DNA of 6,440 bases from Thermotogae bacterium (GCA_003641785.1 QNAO01000054.1:1-6440), one strand, 5' to 3'; numbered from the stretch's first letter, positions 1-6,335 are shown. A program made the numbers and translations. Notes: generated by a model not told the origin, from the letters alone.

Positions 1-449
1 AAACCGAGTAAACCGAGTGTCTTTCCGAATATCTCTGATCCAACACCGTCTGGCCACTGGTGATTCCTGACCAGATCGGTGTGGTAATGAACGAGGTTTC
101 TCGATAGGGCAAAAAGAAGTGCCACTGTCATCTCACTTACCGATTCTGTGTTTGCCCCTTTTGTTATCGTTACAGGTATTTTTCTTGCCGTCGCAGCTTT
201 TATATCAACGTTGTCTAACCCGACACCATGGCGAGTTATGATTTTGAGATTGGAAGATTCAATCATATCGGCGGTTAGATCTGGTTTTGCACCTATAATA
301 AGTGCATCTACCTCTTTAATTTTTTCCTTTATAACGTTCAGTTGATTCACATCAACTATCTCGGGAATCATGCCGTTTTCCTTGAGATATTCTAAAGGTT
401 TGGTTGTGTACTTGCCAAATGTTCTAACAGCTATTAGTACTGTTCTCAT
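1..449 (-). CDS. D-2-hydroxyacid dehydrogenase (phosphoglycerate dehydrogenase-like), N-terminal part, cut by window edge
   Basis: This frame stays open from the ATG at 449-447 to the window edge and gives 149 residues beginning MRTVLIAVRTFGKY. It matches the N-terminal substrate-binding half of the D-isomer-specific 2-hydroxyacid dehydrogenases, NAD-dependent cytoplasmic enzymes that interconvert 2-keto and D-2-hydroxy acids. Signature stretches are ITRHGVGLDNVDIKAA (about residues 70-85), KGANTESVSEMTVALLFALS (about 97-116), and GKTLGLLG, the first strand leading into the Rossmann NAD-binding GxGxxG loop, which is cut off. The catalytic Arg, Glu and His lie outside the window. The start is secure: an in-frame TGA lies just upstream, and AGGAG (complement of 462-466) sits 12 bases before the ATG, a rather long spacing. 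The gene is transcribed divergently from the riboswitch operon. D-3-phosphoglycerate dehydrogenase (serA) is the best guess, but glyoxylate or hydroxypyruvate reductase cannot be excluded without the C-terminal half. Confidence 0.9.
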   Translation of the reverse strand, partial: MRTVLIAVRTFGKYTTKPLEYLKENGMIPEIVDVNQLNVIKEKIKEVDALIIGAKPDLTADMIESSNLKIITRHGVGLDNVDIKAATARKIPVTITKGANTESVSEMTVALLFALSRNLVHYHTDLVRNHQWPDGVGSEIFGKTLGLLG

Positions 450-476
450 CGAATTCCATCACTCCTTTTTATGAAC

Positions 477-505
477 ATTATAGTATGACACGCGGTTCTT
501 GAGTT
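477..505 (-). promoter_or_regulatory. Candidate promoter of the hydroxyacid dehydrogenase gene
   Basis: On the minus strand there is an exact TATAAT -10 box (complement of 477-482). The hexamer 17 bases further upstream (complement of 500-505, AACTCA) is a poor -35. Transcription would start near 470, leaving a leader of about 20 bases that carries the AGGAG ribosome-binding site. The -10 box is strong; the -35 assignment is weak. Confidence 0.5.
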
Positions 506-594
506 TTTCCAAAAGAATCTTTATCACGACAAATCAGTTTAACTCAAAAAGTGCAAACATCATCGAGCCAAATTCAACCTGGCTAGAGATGCAT

Positions 595-623
595 TTCAAA
601 CTCGCAGCTGCATGTGATAGAAT
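595..623 (+). promoter_or_regulatory. Extended -10 promoter candidate driving the riboswitch and moxR operon
   Basis: TTCAAA (595-600, four of six matches to TTGACA) is followed by exactly 17 bases and TAGAAT (618-623, five of six matches to TATAAT). A TG at 615-616 sits in the extended -10 position. The predicted transcription start is about 630, only two or three bases before the first base of the riboswitch aptamer. That placement, chosen independently of the aptamer, strengthens both calls. Confidence 0.65.
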
Positions 624-627
624 CACA
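613..627. repeat. Palindrome overlapping the -10 box (possible operator)
   Basis: TGTGATAGAATCACA is a 15-base inverted repeat: arms TGTGAT (613-618) and ATCACA (622-627) around AGA. It covers the -10 hexamer of the operon promoter. The arms resemble CRP/FNR-family half-sites (TGTGA/TCACA), but the spacing is five bases rather than the usual six. A repressor bound here would block the promoter. Chance occurrence is possible. Confidence 0.4.
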
Positions 628-632
628 GTGTC

Positions 633-680
633 AGGTGATGGAGTCCACCTTAAATGCCAAAAAAGGCTGATGACTCCTGC
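633..680 (+). promoter_or_regulatory. Fluoride riboswitch aptamer (crcB motif)
   Basis: This is a fluoride-sensing RNA aptamer. Stem 1 is AGGT (633-636) with ACCT (647-650), enclosing a ten-base loop that starts GATG. Stem 2 is GCC (656-658) with GGC (665-667) around an A-rich six-base loop, followed by the signature TGATG (668-672). The loop sequence GGAGTC (640-645) pairs perfectly with GACTCC (672-677) to form the pseudoknot. Compared from memory with the crystallised Thermotoga petrophila aptamer, the layout matches nearly base for base. The bases corresponding to the metal-fluoride site (A6, U7, G8, U41, G42) are all conserved here as A638, U639, G640, U671 and G672, and the A6-U38 linchpin pair corresponds to A638 and U668. 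It lies in the leader of the MoxR operon on the same strand. Fluoride binding should stabilise the pseudoknot and allow transcription to continue. Confidence 0.93.
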
Positions 681-699
681 TCAGCGAGCAGGAGTTTTT
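673..699 (+). terminator. Intrinsic terminator forming the riboswitch expression platform
   Basis: A perfect ten-base-pair stem, ACTCCTGCTC (673-682) with GAGCAGGAGT (686-695), closes a three-base AGC loop and runs directly into TTTTT (695-699), then GTTT. The 5' arm shares bases 673-677 with the 3' strand of the aptamer pseudoknot, so the two structures cannot coexist. Without ligand the hairpin should form and stop transcription before moxR; with fluoride the aptamer holds those bases and the polymerase reads through. No coding sequence ends just upstream, so the hairpin makes sense only as a leader attenuator. Confidence 0.92.
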
Positions 700-753
700 G
701 TTTGAAATGGTTTTTTGAAATTGAACGGAAAAGTAGTGCATCTCTTTGGAAAG

Positions 754-765
754 TATCATATGATA
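754..765. repeat. 12-base perfect palindrome next to the moxR ribosome-binding site
   Basis: TATCATATGATA is a perfect palindrome whose last base is the first base of the AGGAGG Shine-Dalgarno sequence (765-770). SD-to-ATG spacing is eight bases, a strong site that fixes the moxR start at 779. The rest of the leader between the terminator and the gene (700-753) shows nothing recognisable. The palindrome has no loop, is AT-rich and may be accidental. Confidence 0.3.
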
Positions 766-778
766 GGAGGAATCCAAG

Positions 779-1720
779 ATGGCTACTTTAGAAATGTTCG
801 CAAGAACAGTGATAGATAATATTTCAAAGGTCATAGTTGGAAAGAACAGTGTCGCAGAGAAGATTCTTGCTACAATTCTCAGTGGTGGACACGTTCTTCT
901 CAACGATGTTCCTGGAGTTGGTAAAACCATGATGGCAAGAGCTTTAGCGGTTTCCTTAGGACTTGACTTCAACAGAATTCAGTGCACGCCGGATCTGTTG
1001 CCCACAGATATAACCGGACTCAACATTTTAAATATCAAACGCAACGAATTTATCTTCAAAAAGGGTCCTATTTTCACAGATGTACTTCTTGTGGACGAGA
1101 TAAATAGAGCAACGCCAAGAACACAGTCAGCCCTGTTACAAGCCATGGCCGAACAACAGGTTACCATCGATGGTTCTACTCACAAGTTGAGCGAGAAATT
1201 CTTTGTTATAGCCACACAGAATCCTGTAGAGTTTGAAGGCACATTCCCTCTACCAGAAGCCCAGCTCGATAGATTCAGCGTTCAGCTCTGCATTGGATAC
1301 CCTCAGCCGGATCAGGAGATCACAATGCTGAAGATGCAGAGTGAGTTCCATCCCATTGATAGCTTGAAGCGAGTTCTGAGCGATACCGAGTTGCTTGAAG
1401 CAAGAGAAATTGTGAAACAGATCCACACTGACGACAGCATCCTTGAATACATTGTGAAAATTGTTTCAGCTACGAGAGATCATGAAGATATCGCCGTGGG
1501 AAGCAGTCCCCGCGGGGCGATAGCGCTTAGAAATCTTTCGCGGGCTCTTGCTGCGTTGAAAGGAAGGGACTTCGTCTTGCCCGATGATGTGAAATCGGTA
1601 GCCATCGATTGTTTGGCCCACAGGATCATCCTGAAACCCGAAGCACGCTTGATGAGGGTAACAAAACAGCAGGTAATAGCGGATATTTTGAATCGTGTGG
1701 AGGTTCCGATAAAAGCATGA
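779..1720 (+). CDS. MoxR-family AAA+ ATPase
   Basis: The product is a 313-residue cytoplasmic AAA+ ATPase of the MoxR family, at the usual full length. All nucleotide-binding motifs are present: Walker A DVPGVGKT (43-50), Walker B VLLVDEINR (102-110, with D106 and E107), sensor 1 ATQNP (145-149), arginine-finger segment EAQLDRF (160-166) and sensor 2 GSSPRG (241-246, R245), followed by the C-terminal helical lid. MoxR proteins act as ATP-driven chaperones that mature or remodel partner proteins, often those with von Willebrand A domains and metal sites. The next gene encodes such a VWA-like (DUF58) protein, and the stop TGA overlaps its ATG, so the two are translationally coupled. The start has AGGAGG eight bases upstream. 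Expression is likely gated by the fluoride riboswitch and terminator about 80 bases upstream. The family is certain; the client is unknown. Confidence 0.97.
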   Translation: MATLEMFARTVIDNISKVIVGKNSVAEKILATILSGGHVLLNDVPGVGKTMMARALAVSLGLDFNRIQCTPDLLPTDITGLNILNIKRNEFIFKKGPIFTDVLLVDEINRATPRTQSALLQAMAEQQVTIDGSTHKLSEKFFVIATQNPVEFEGTFPLPEAQLDRFSVQLCIGYPQPDQEITMLKMQSEFHPIDSLKRVLSDTELLEAREIVKQIHTDDSILEYIVKIVSATRDHEDIAVGSSPRGAIALRNLSRALAALKGRDFVLPDDVKSVAIDCLAHRIILKPEARLMRVTKQQVIADILNRVEVPIKA

Positions 1721-2982
1721 CTCTGAACTGCCAGCGTGTGCATTCACACAAAGCGGGTTTGTTAGGAGTCACTGTACTTGTGTTTTTCTGGCTCTTTTTA
1801 AGAGTAGATGCGTTTTCTGTGATCGCAGCCGGGTTCATTGTTTCAATGTGGATGCAGCTGTTCTGGTTGAAAAGAAAGCTTTGCAGACTATCTATTAGTA
1901 GAACCGTAAAGCCAGCGAAGACCTTCATTGGTGAGACTGTAACGATTTCTCACACTATACAGGGAGATTTACCGGGAATTAGCGTTGGTTTTTCGTCATC
2001 CGTTCAGAGTAATCTTCTTACAACTTCCTCTGTTGAGCGTGTCATCACTCTCTCTGAAAAACCTGTGAACCTGGAAACGCGTGTAGCATTTTATTCAAGG
2101 GGAGTGAAACATCTGTCAGAATGTCTTGTGAGTTACGAACATCCTCTTGCACTGTTTAAGGTATGGGCGGTTTATTCAGTTGCTCAGCAAGTTCTCATTC
2201 TTCCAAAAATAATGAAGATAGAAAGACTTCCCGTTCGACTTCGAGACCTTCTACCGGGGAAAAGAAGTGATTTCAGACTTCTCGAAGACAACAACGAAAT
2301 CCTCGGTATTCAAGAGTATTCTTCACAACCTATAAATAGAATTCACTGGAAGGCTTCTGCCAAACTCGGAAAGCTTTACGTAAAGGAGTTAGACTACACT
2401 GCAAAAGCTGAAATACTTGTATATTTGGATTTAAACCTATCACGAGATATCTTTGCAAGAGAGGTTTGGTCTCATATTCGAAAGCGTTATGAAGAAGACG
2501 CAGTTCTTATCGCGTCCTCCATCGTTTATTGGAGCGAAACTTATGGACATCGATGTGATTTGGTAGTCATTGGCAGCGAAGTTGTCGAAAGGAGAAAAGA
2601 GAACGATTGGGTGAAAACAGTTGAAATACTTTCCGCTGCTCAGGGGAGCGAAGATGGTCCTCAAATCGATGAAAAACTGGAAAAAGATCTCGATTTACTA
2701 ACGCCAGCGACGACGGTACTGATTATTTCGATGTACTTAACAGATAGAATGATTCCTTTGCTGATGAGGGCGAAATCAAAGTGTTCTCGCGTTTTGGTTT
2801 TGCTCATGCCATACGGATTCCGAGATCCAAGGTATAAACCGGGCAAGTCCTACGATATGTACCCGGTTGACATGGAAAGGTTTCTTGCACAATCAAAACT
2901 GCTGGAACAGGAGCAAATCATTGTCAAGCTCATTAGACCAAATCAGAGTTTTCAAGAGGTTGTGGATCAGATTGATCAGTAG
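1717..2982 (+). CDS. DUF58 domain membrane-anchored protein (VWA-like fold)
   Basis: The ATG at 1717 overlaps the moxR stop (ATGA), with GGAGG at 1699-1703. This start is preferred over an in-frame upstream ATG at 1609 that would lie deep inside moxR. The 421-residue protein has two hydrophobic helices near the N terminus (about 13-30 and 32-50), then a beta-rich region (about 55-160). The DUF58 core follows, with the hallmark GIQEYSSQPINRIHWKASAK (197-216) and GKLYVKELD (218-226), and then a VWA-like strand ILVYLDLNLS (233-242). The metal-site motif is the degenerate DxNxS (D238, N240, S242) rather than DxSxS. DUF58 proteins are regular partners of MoxR ATPases and are thought to be their membrane-bound clients or adaptors. 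The bulk of the protein after the helix pair should face the cytoplasm, where MoxR is. The biochemical activity of the family is not established. Confidence 0.93.
   Translation: MTLNCQRVHSHKAGLLGVTVLVFFWLFLRVDAFSVIAAGFIVSMWMQLFWLKRKLCRLSISRTVKPAKTFIGETVTISHTIQGDLPGISVGFSSSVQSNLLTTSSVERVITLSEKPVNLETRVAFYSRGVKHLSECLVSYEHPLALFKVWAVYSVAQQVLILPKIMKIERLPVRLRDLLPGKRSDFRLLEDNNEILGIQEYSSQPINRIHWKASAKLGKLYVKELDYTAKAEILVYLDLNLSRDIFAREVWSHIRKRYEEDAVLIASSIVYWSETYGHRCDLVVIGSEVVERRKENDWVKTVEILSAAQGSEDGPQIDEKLEKDLDLLTPATTVLIISMYLTDRMIPLLMRAKSKCSRVLVLLMPYGFRDPRYKPGKSYDMYPVDMERFLAQSKLLEQEQIIVKLIRPNQSFQEVVDQIDQ
2909..2913 (+). promoter_or_regulatory. Shine-Dalgarno site deciding the start of the third operon gene
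   Basis: AGGAG lies seven bases before a TTG at 2921 and inside the 3' end of the DUF58 gene. It is the only well-spaced site near the start of the next frame and favours TTG 2921. The alternatives are TTG 2972 (11-base overlap, AAGAGG 12 bases upstream), TTG 2960 (no spacing to that AAGAGG) and ATG 3023, which has no visible site and would delete the first membrane helix. Confidence 0.55.
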
Positions 2983-4360
2983 GATTTTCCCATACGCTTA
3001 TGCCTTTTTACTGGCTTTCTACATGACTTCATCAAATATTCCTTTATGGGCATCGTGCGTTTTTGGTCTTATCACGCTTGCTGCTGTCTGGTTTAATCGA
3101 TCTGGTATTCAGATTCATGTGTTCGTTCTTTTGCCCGGGATTCTGTTTCTTTTCGTGATTTTGCTGGGATTGACAGGGACCAGCTTTCTCCATGCATTTC
3201 CCCTTTTAGCTCTTTTCATCTCGTTGATAGTTGCTGTTCGAGGAGAATCGTTCTCGGCAGTTTTAGCAAATCTCTTCATAGTTCTGTACGCAAGTTTTGT
3301 TCCTAACATTAACAGAGTGGTGGATGTCCTCGTTATAGGTACAGCGCTGATGGGCTGGTATTTCTGGAAAACTCACAAATTTTCCACGATCTGGTTTTTA
3401 GCGGCTCTTTGTGGCCTCCTTCTCGTTGCAGGGATCATATCAGACAATCATTTCAGCGTGATAAACCCAGTCTCTGAGAGAATTTCAAAGGAGCCTCCAC
3501 TACAAGATGTACAGAACGAACAAAAAACTCTCTACGACGAGAACCATATTGTGGCAATGGATTCAGTGAAGACTTCGGTGAAAACCTCGGGAAAATCGAG
3601 CGCTGTTGCGAGCTTTGTTGAAAAAATATGGATGCCTCTCTTTCTGAGTTTGGCAACCATCACGATCGCGGGAATAGTGCTCAGGTATTTCGGCTTGAAA
3701 AGAACCGTAAAACTGTTTTTGCTTGGACTTGTCTTGTTTTCACTTGTCATTGCAGGTTCAAGGGTGATCCTCTCTGCTGTTGATGCGCTCAGATCTGAGT
3801 CGATCCAGAATGAAGGGATTGCTTTTACAGATGGATCATCGTCTTTGCCAGAAACAAGTCCCAACAGCACTTCACAATTTTCTGAAAAGAAGATGCAGAC
3901 CCTCACACTGAAAACAAAGGGTGTGCTCACATTTCTTGACATCGCTGCTATGGGAATTCTTATCTTAGTCAGTTGTTTCCTGATTTATTATGCTGTTGGG
4001 TTTCTTAAAAATGCGCGCGTGCCATCTGAAGCGTCAGAGGAAGGCATTCCCGAGGATGTGGTAATCCTTCCAATCGATGAAATACCCTCTTTTGAATGTT
4101 CGAAGCATGCGATTTTTTCTGTTTACTGGTGGATCAGAAGAAAGTACTTTTCGGGTAAGCATCATCTCACACCGAACGAAATTCTCGATGTGCAAGATGA
4201 ACCCAACGAAGAACTGATGAGGATCACCGAGATTTACACAAAGTTGAGATACGCGGGACAAAAGCTCACTGATAGAGATTGCGATGTTTTCAAGAAGAGT
4301 TTTCTTTCATTCGTATCGCAAAAAGAACAATATCACCCAGAAGAAAATCCTTCTGCCTGA
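2921..4360 (+). CDS. Polytopic membrane protein with DUF4129-like C-terminal domain (TgpA-like, without transglutaminase domain)
   Basis: From TTG 2921 the product has 479 residues; from TTG 2972 it has 462. An Arg/Lys-rich N terminus is followed by about seven hydrophobic helices (roughly 22-173), a polar loop (174-235), two helices (236-256 and 263-285), a second Ser/Thr-rich loop (286-334), a last helix (335-361) and a soluble tail of about 118 residues. Charge distribution puts the N terminus and the tail in the cytoplasm and both loops outside. The tail contains SVYWWIRRKYF, HLTPNEILDV and ITEIYTKLRYAGQKLT, resembling the DUF4129 domain at the end of TgpA-type transglutaminases. In such proteins a large extracytoplasmic transglutaminase domain sits before the last helix; here the loops of about 60 and 50 residues are too short for one, and no Cys-His-Asp triad is apparent. 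It overlaps the DUF58 gene and completes the MoxR-DUF58-membrane partner set. The membrane topology is well supported; the function is unknown. Confidence 0.85.
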   Translation: MSSSLDQIRVFKRLWIRLISRIFPYAYAFLLAFYMTSSNIPLWASCVFGLITLAAVWFNRSGIQIHVFVLLPGILFLFVILLGLTGTSFLHAFPLLALFISLIVAVRGESFSAVLANLFIVLYASFVPNINRVVDVLVIGTALMGWYFWKTHKFSTIWFLAALCGLLLVAGIISDNHFSVINPVSERISKEPPLQDVQNEQKTLYDENHIVAMDSVKTSVKTSGKSSAVASFVEKIWMPLFLSLATITIAGIVLRYFGLKRTVKLFLLGLVLFSLVIAGSRVILSAVDALRSESIQNEGIAFTDGSSSLPETSPNSTSQFSEKKMQTLTLKTKGVLTFLDIAAMGILILVSCFLIYYAVGFLKNARVPSEASEEGIPEDVVILPIDEIPSFECSKHAIFSVYWWIRRKYFSGKHHLTPNEILDVQDEPNEELMRITEIYTKLRYAGQKLTDRDCDVFKKSFLSFVSQKEQYHPEENPSA

Positions 4361-6333
4361 AGATCTTCTTCAATAATCGAAATCATTATTCGAACGAGCC
4401 TGTCATCAAACTGAGTCTTGCTACCACGTATAAGTTGGTCTTTAGCCGCTTCCACGCTGAGTGCCTTACGATATGGGCGATCGGAAGTCATCGCGTCAAA
4501 AGCATCGGCAACAGCCATTATTCTTGATTCCTGTGGTATCTCTTCACCCTTGAGTCCATCGGGATATCCTTTTCCGTCCCATCTTTCATGATGATGTCTG
4601 ATGATTTTGGCGTATTCAGTCAGTCCGGCGTATCTTTCTAAGAGCTCTGATGCCACAACAGGATGCTGTTTGATCTTTTCGTAGTCTTCCTCACTTAGCC
4701 TTTGCTTTTTGTTGAGGATTTCCTTAGGTACTGCCACCTTACCAATATCGTGCATTAAAGCTGACCAGTATATTTTCTCAACAGTTTCGTCGGATAGTCC
4801 CAGTCTCTTGGCTATCCTGACACTGTAGTCTGCAACGCGTTGAGAGTGTCCCTTTGTGCAAGGTTCGTGATATTCCAAAATCTTTAACAATGTCATGATG
4901 AGCTTTCTGTGAAATTCCCTTGTGCTCCTCTCGTGTCTTGTCATTTTTGCAAAAATTTTAGTTATGCCCACTGTGGTTCGAAGTATGGAGATTTCTTCTT
5001 TTGTCAATCTTCGTTGATTTTTATCTGCGGTGGCTACAAGAAGATAACAGTTGTTCACCTCTTTATCTACAATGGGAGCAATGTACGCTTCAGAAGGCTT
5101 TGTTTTTAATAAGGCGGTGATCTCATTGGGAACTTCGCTGTCTCTGTACAATCCTTCCTTTATAGCCGGAAAATCGTGTTTTCCCATTGGAATCTCTCTC
5201 AGCGTATCTCTGTCATACACAAGAGCGAAACCCCTTTCAAAACACCCAAAAGCAACACAGTAAATGTCCATTCCTGGAAGAAGAAACTTCAGGGCATTTA
5301 TGATACTTTCTGAGAACGACTTTTCATTGGAGCTGACCGATATCAGATCTCCGAGAAGATCCGATATTTTTGTAAATCGATTCAGATATAGATCGGCTCT
5401 TTGATATGATTTGTTGAGTTCTTTTTTTTGCCTTTCAGTTATGGAAAGGAGGTTTTGAAGCTCCTTTGTTTTGACATTTACCGCCACTCTCAAAGTGTGC
5501 GTCCAGATAAAAAATGCGCCAAGCGCGGCGAACGTTGCTATCAAGAGGGCAAATAGCCATTTTGGGAAGGCAGTTTTCATCCGAGGATACCCGAAATATT
5601 TGTTGATCAAAGCTTCATAAGAGTCGTCATGGCTTTTTAGCTCGGCTAAATATCTATCGATGGCTGGTATCAAAACAGTATTCAGCTCTGCGCCTTTTGG
5701 AAAAGCGAATTTTAAGGCAACTGGTGAAAACATTATCTGCGTTAGCTTTATATGGTATTCAAAGCAATTAATAAGTGCGTAGTTCTTGCTCACAACACCA
5801 GCGAACACTTCTTCTTCTTGAACCGCTTTCAGAGCCGAGAAATAGTCATCTACAAAGACGTAAGAAACATTCACGCCAAAGCTTTCACACAAGTTTCTAA
5901 AACCCTCATAGTAGATATCATTTGGAATCACTGCGATATCTTTTCCATCAAGATCAAAGGTGTTTTCAACCTGGGCTTCATCCTTAACGCAAACAACGCC
6001 CCAATTCAGCAACACTTTCTCGCTGTTGTAGTCAAACAATTCTGCCCTTTCTTGAGAGTAAGCTATTGCTGTGAGAACATCTATCTGCCCGCTTTTTAAG
6101 GCTGTTATGAGGTTTGACCAGGTATCGAAAATATATTCGATCTGCCAACCTTCTCTGGATGCGACCCGCTCAATTACCTCAATATAAAGTCCTCGAGGCT
6201 TTCCATTCTCGAGATAAACAAGGGGACTGTTGTTGTAAATTCCGACACGCACTGTCAGAGAATATGACACGGTGACCAGTAAGAGTGCGAGTAAAATGAG
6301 CACCTTGTTAATATGGCAAGATGCTGTTTGCAT
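4333..6333 (-). CDS. Membrane sensor c-di-GMP phosphodiesterase: solute-binding domain, GAF-like, HD-GYP
   Basis: The product has 666 residues. In order there is a signal peptide (about 1-25), a periplasmic family-3 solute-binding domain (about 27-248), one membrane helix (about 257-280), a coiled coil (about 282-312), a GAF-like domain (about 320-465) and an HD-GYP domain (about 478-655). In the solute-binding domain, the segment around AYSQERAELFDY places R96 where amino-acid-binding proteins hold the ligand carboxylate. The HD-GYP domain is intact: H496, HDIGK (528-532), H557, HHERWDGKGYP (581-591) and D610 in AVADAFDAMTSDRPYR. HD-GYP enzymes hydrolyse cyclic di-GMP at a metal centre. The layout suggests that a small extracellular ligand, perhaps an amino acid, sets cytoplasmic c-di-GMP. 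The ATG at 6333 is the earliest possible start because an in-frame TAA lies four codons upstream. It follows an upstream open frame by two bases and converges on the membrane-protein gene with a 28-base overlap. Confidence 0.95.
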   Translation of the reverse strand: MQTASCHINKVLILLALLLVTVSYSLTVRVGIYNNSPLVYLENGKPRGLYIEVIERVASREGWQIEYIFDTWSNLITALKSGQIDVLTAIAYSQERAELFDYNSEKVLLNWGVVCVKDEAQVENTFDLDGKDIAVIPNDIYYEGFRNLCESFGVNVSYVFVDDYFSALKAVQEEEVFAGVVSKNYALINCFEYHIKLTQIMFSPVALKFAFPKGAELNTVLIPAIDRYLAELKSHDDSYEALINKYFGYPRMKTAFPKWLFALLIATFAALGAFFIWTHTLRVAVNVKTKELQNLLSITERQKKELNKSYQRADLYLNRFTKISDLLGDLISVSSNEKSFSESIINALKFLLPGMDIYCVAFGCFERGFALVYDRDTLREIPMGKHDFPAIKEGLYRDSEVPNEITALLKTKPSEAYIAPIVDKEVNNCYLLVATADKNQRRLTKEEISILRTTVGITKIFAKMTRHERSTREFHRKLIMTLLKILEYHEPCTKGHSQRVADYSVRIAKRLGLSDETVEKIYWSALMHDIGKVAVPKEILNKKQRLSEEDYEKIKQHPVVASELLERYAGLTEYAKIIRHHHERWDGKGYPDGLKGEEIPQESRIMAVADAFDAMTSDRPYRKALSVEAAKDQLIRGSKTQFDDRLVRIMISIIEEDLQAEGFSSG

Positions 6334-6335
6334 AT

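Noticed and set aside
1..19. Tandem nine-base repeat AAACCGAGT at the window edge
   Set aside because: It is coding sequence for Leu-Gly-Leu-Leu-Gly at the nucleotide-binding loop of the dehydrogenase, a normal protein pattern.
561..591. Interrupted inverted repeat (CATC/GATG and AGCC/GGCT)
   Set aside because: The arms are four bases each with bulges and an 11-base loop, and no U-run follows. It is too weak to call a hairpin or terminator.
499..705. Plus-strand open frame of 68 codons across the intergenic region
   Set aside because: It runs through the promoter, the riboswitch aptamer and into the terminator. It starts with a TTG, has no ribosome-binding site and its product resembles nothing, so the RNA structures explain this stretch better.
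760..819. Short plus-strand ATG frame just before moxR
   Set aside because: It has no Shine-Dalgarno sequence and ends out of frame inside moxR.
1609..1716. Upstream ATG extension of the DUF58 protein
   Set aside because: It would overlap moxR by 112 bases with no ribosome-binding site, and the extra residues are unlike the family. The ATGA overlap at 1717 is far more natural.
3567..3602. Short repetitive stretch encoding Ser-Val-Lys-Thr twice
   Set aside because: It is a small low-complexity patch in an extracytoplasmic loop of the membrane protein, not a structured DNA repeat.
4338..4371. Inverted repeats CAGAAG/CTTCTG (4338-4355) and GAAGATCTTC (4359-4368) at the convergent gene ends
   Set aside because: One stem is only six base pairs and the other is a loopless palindrome. 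Neither is followed directly by a T-run on the relevant strand, so I did not call a terminator.
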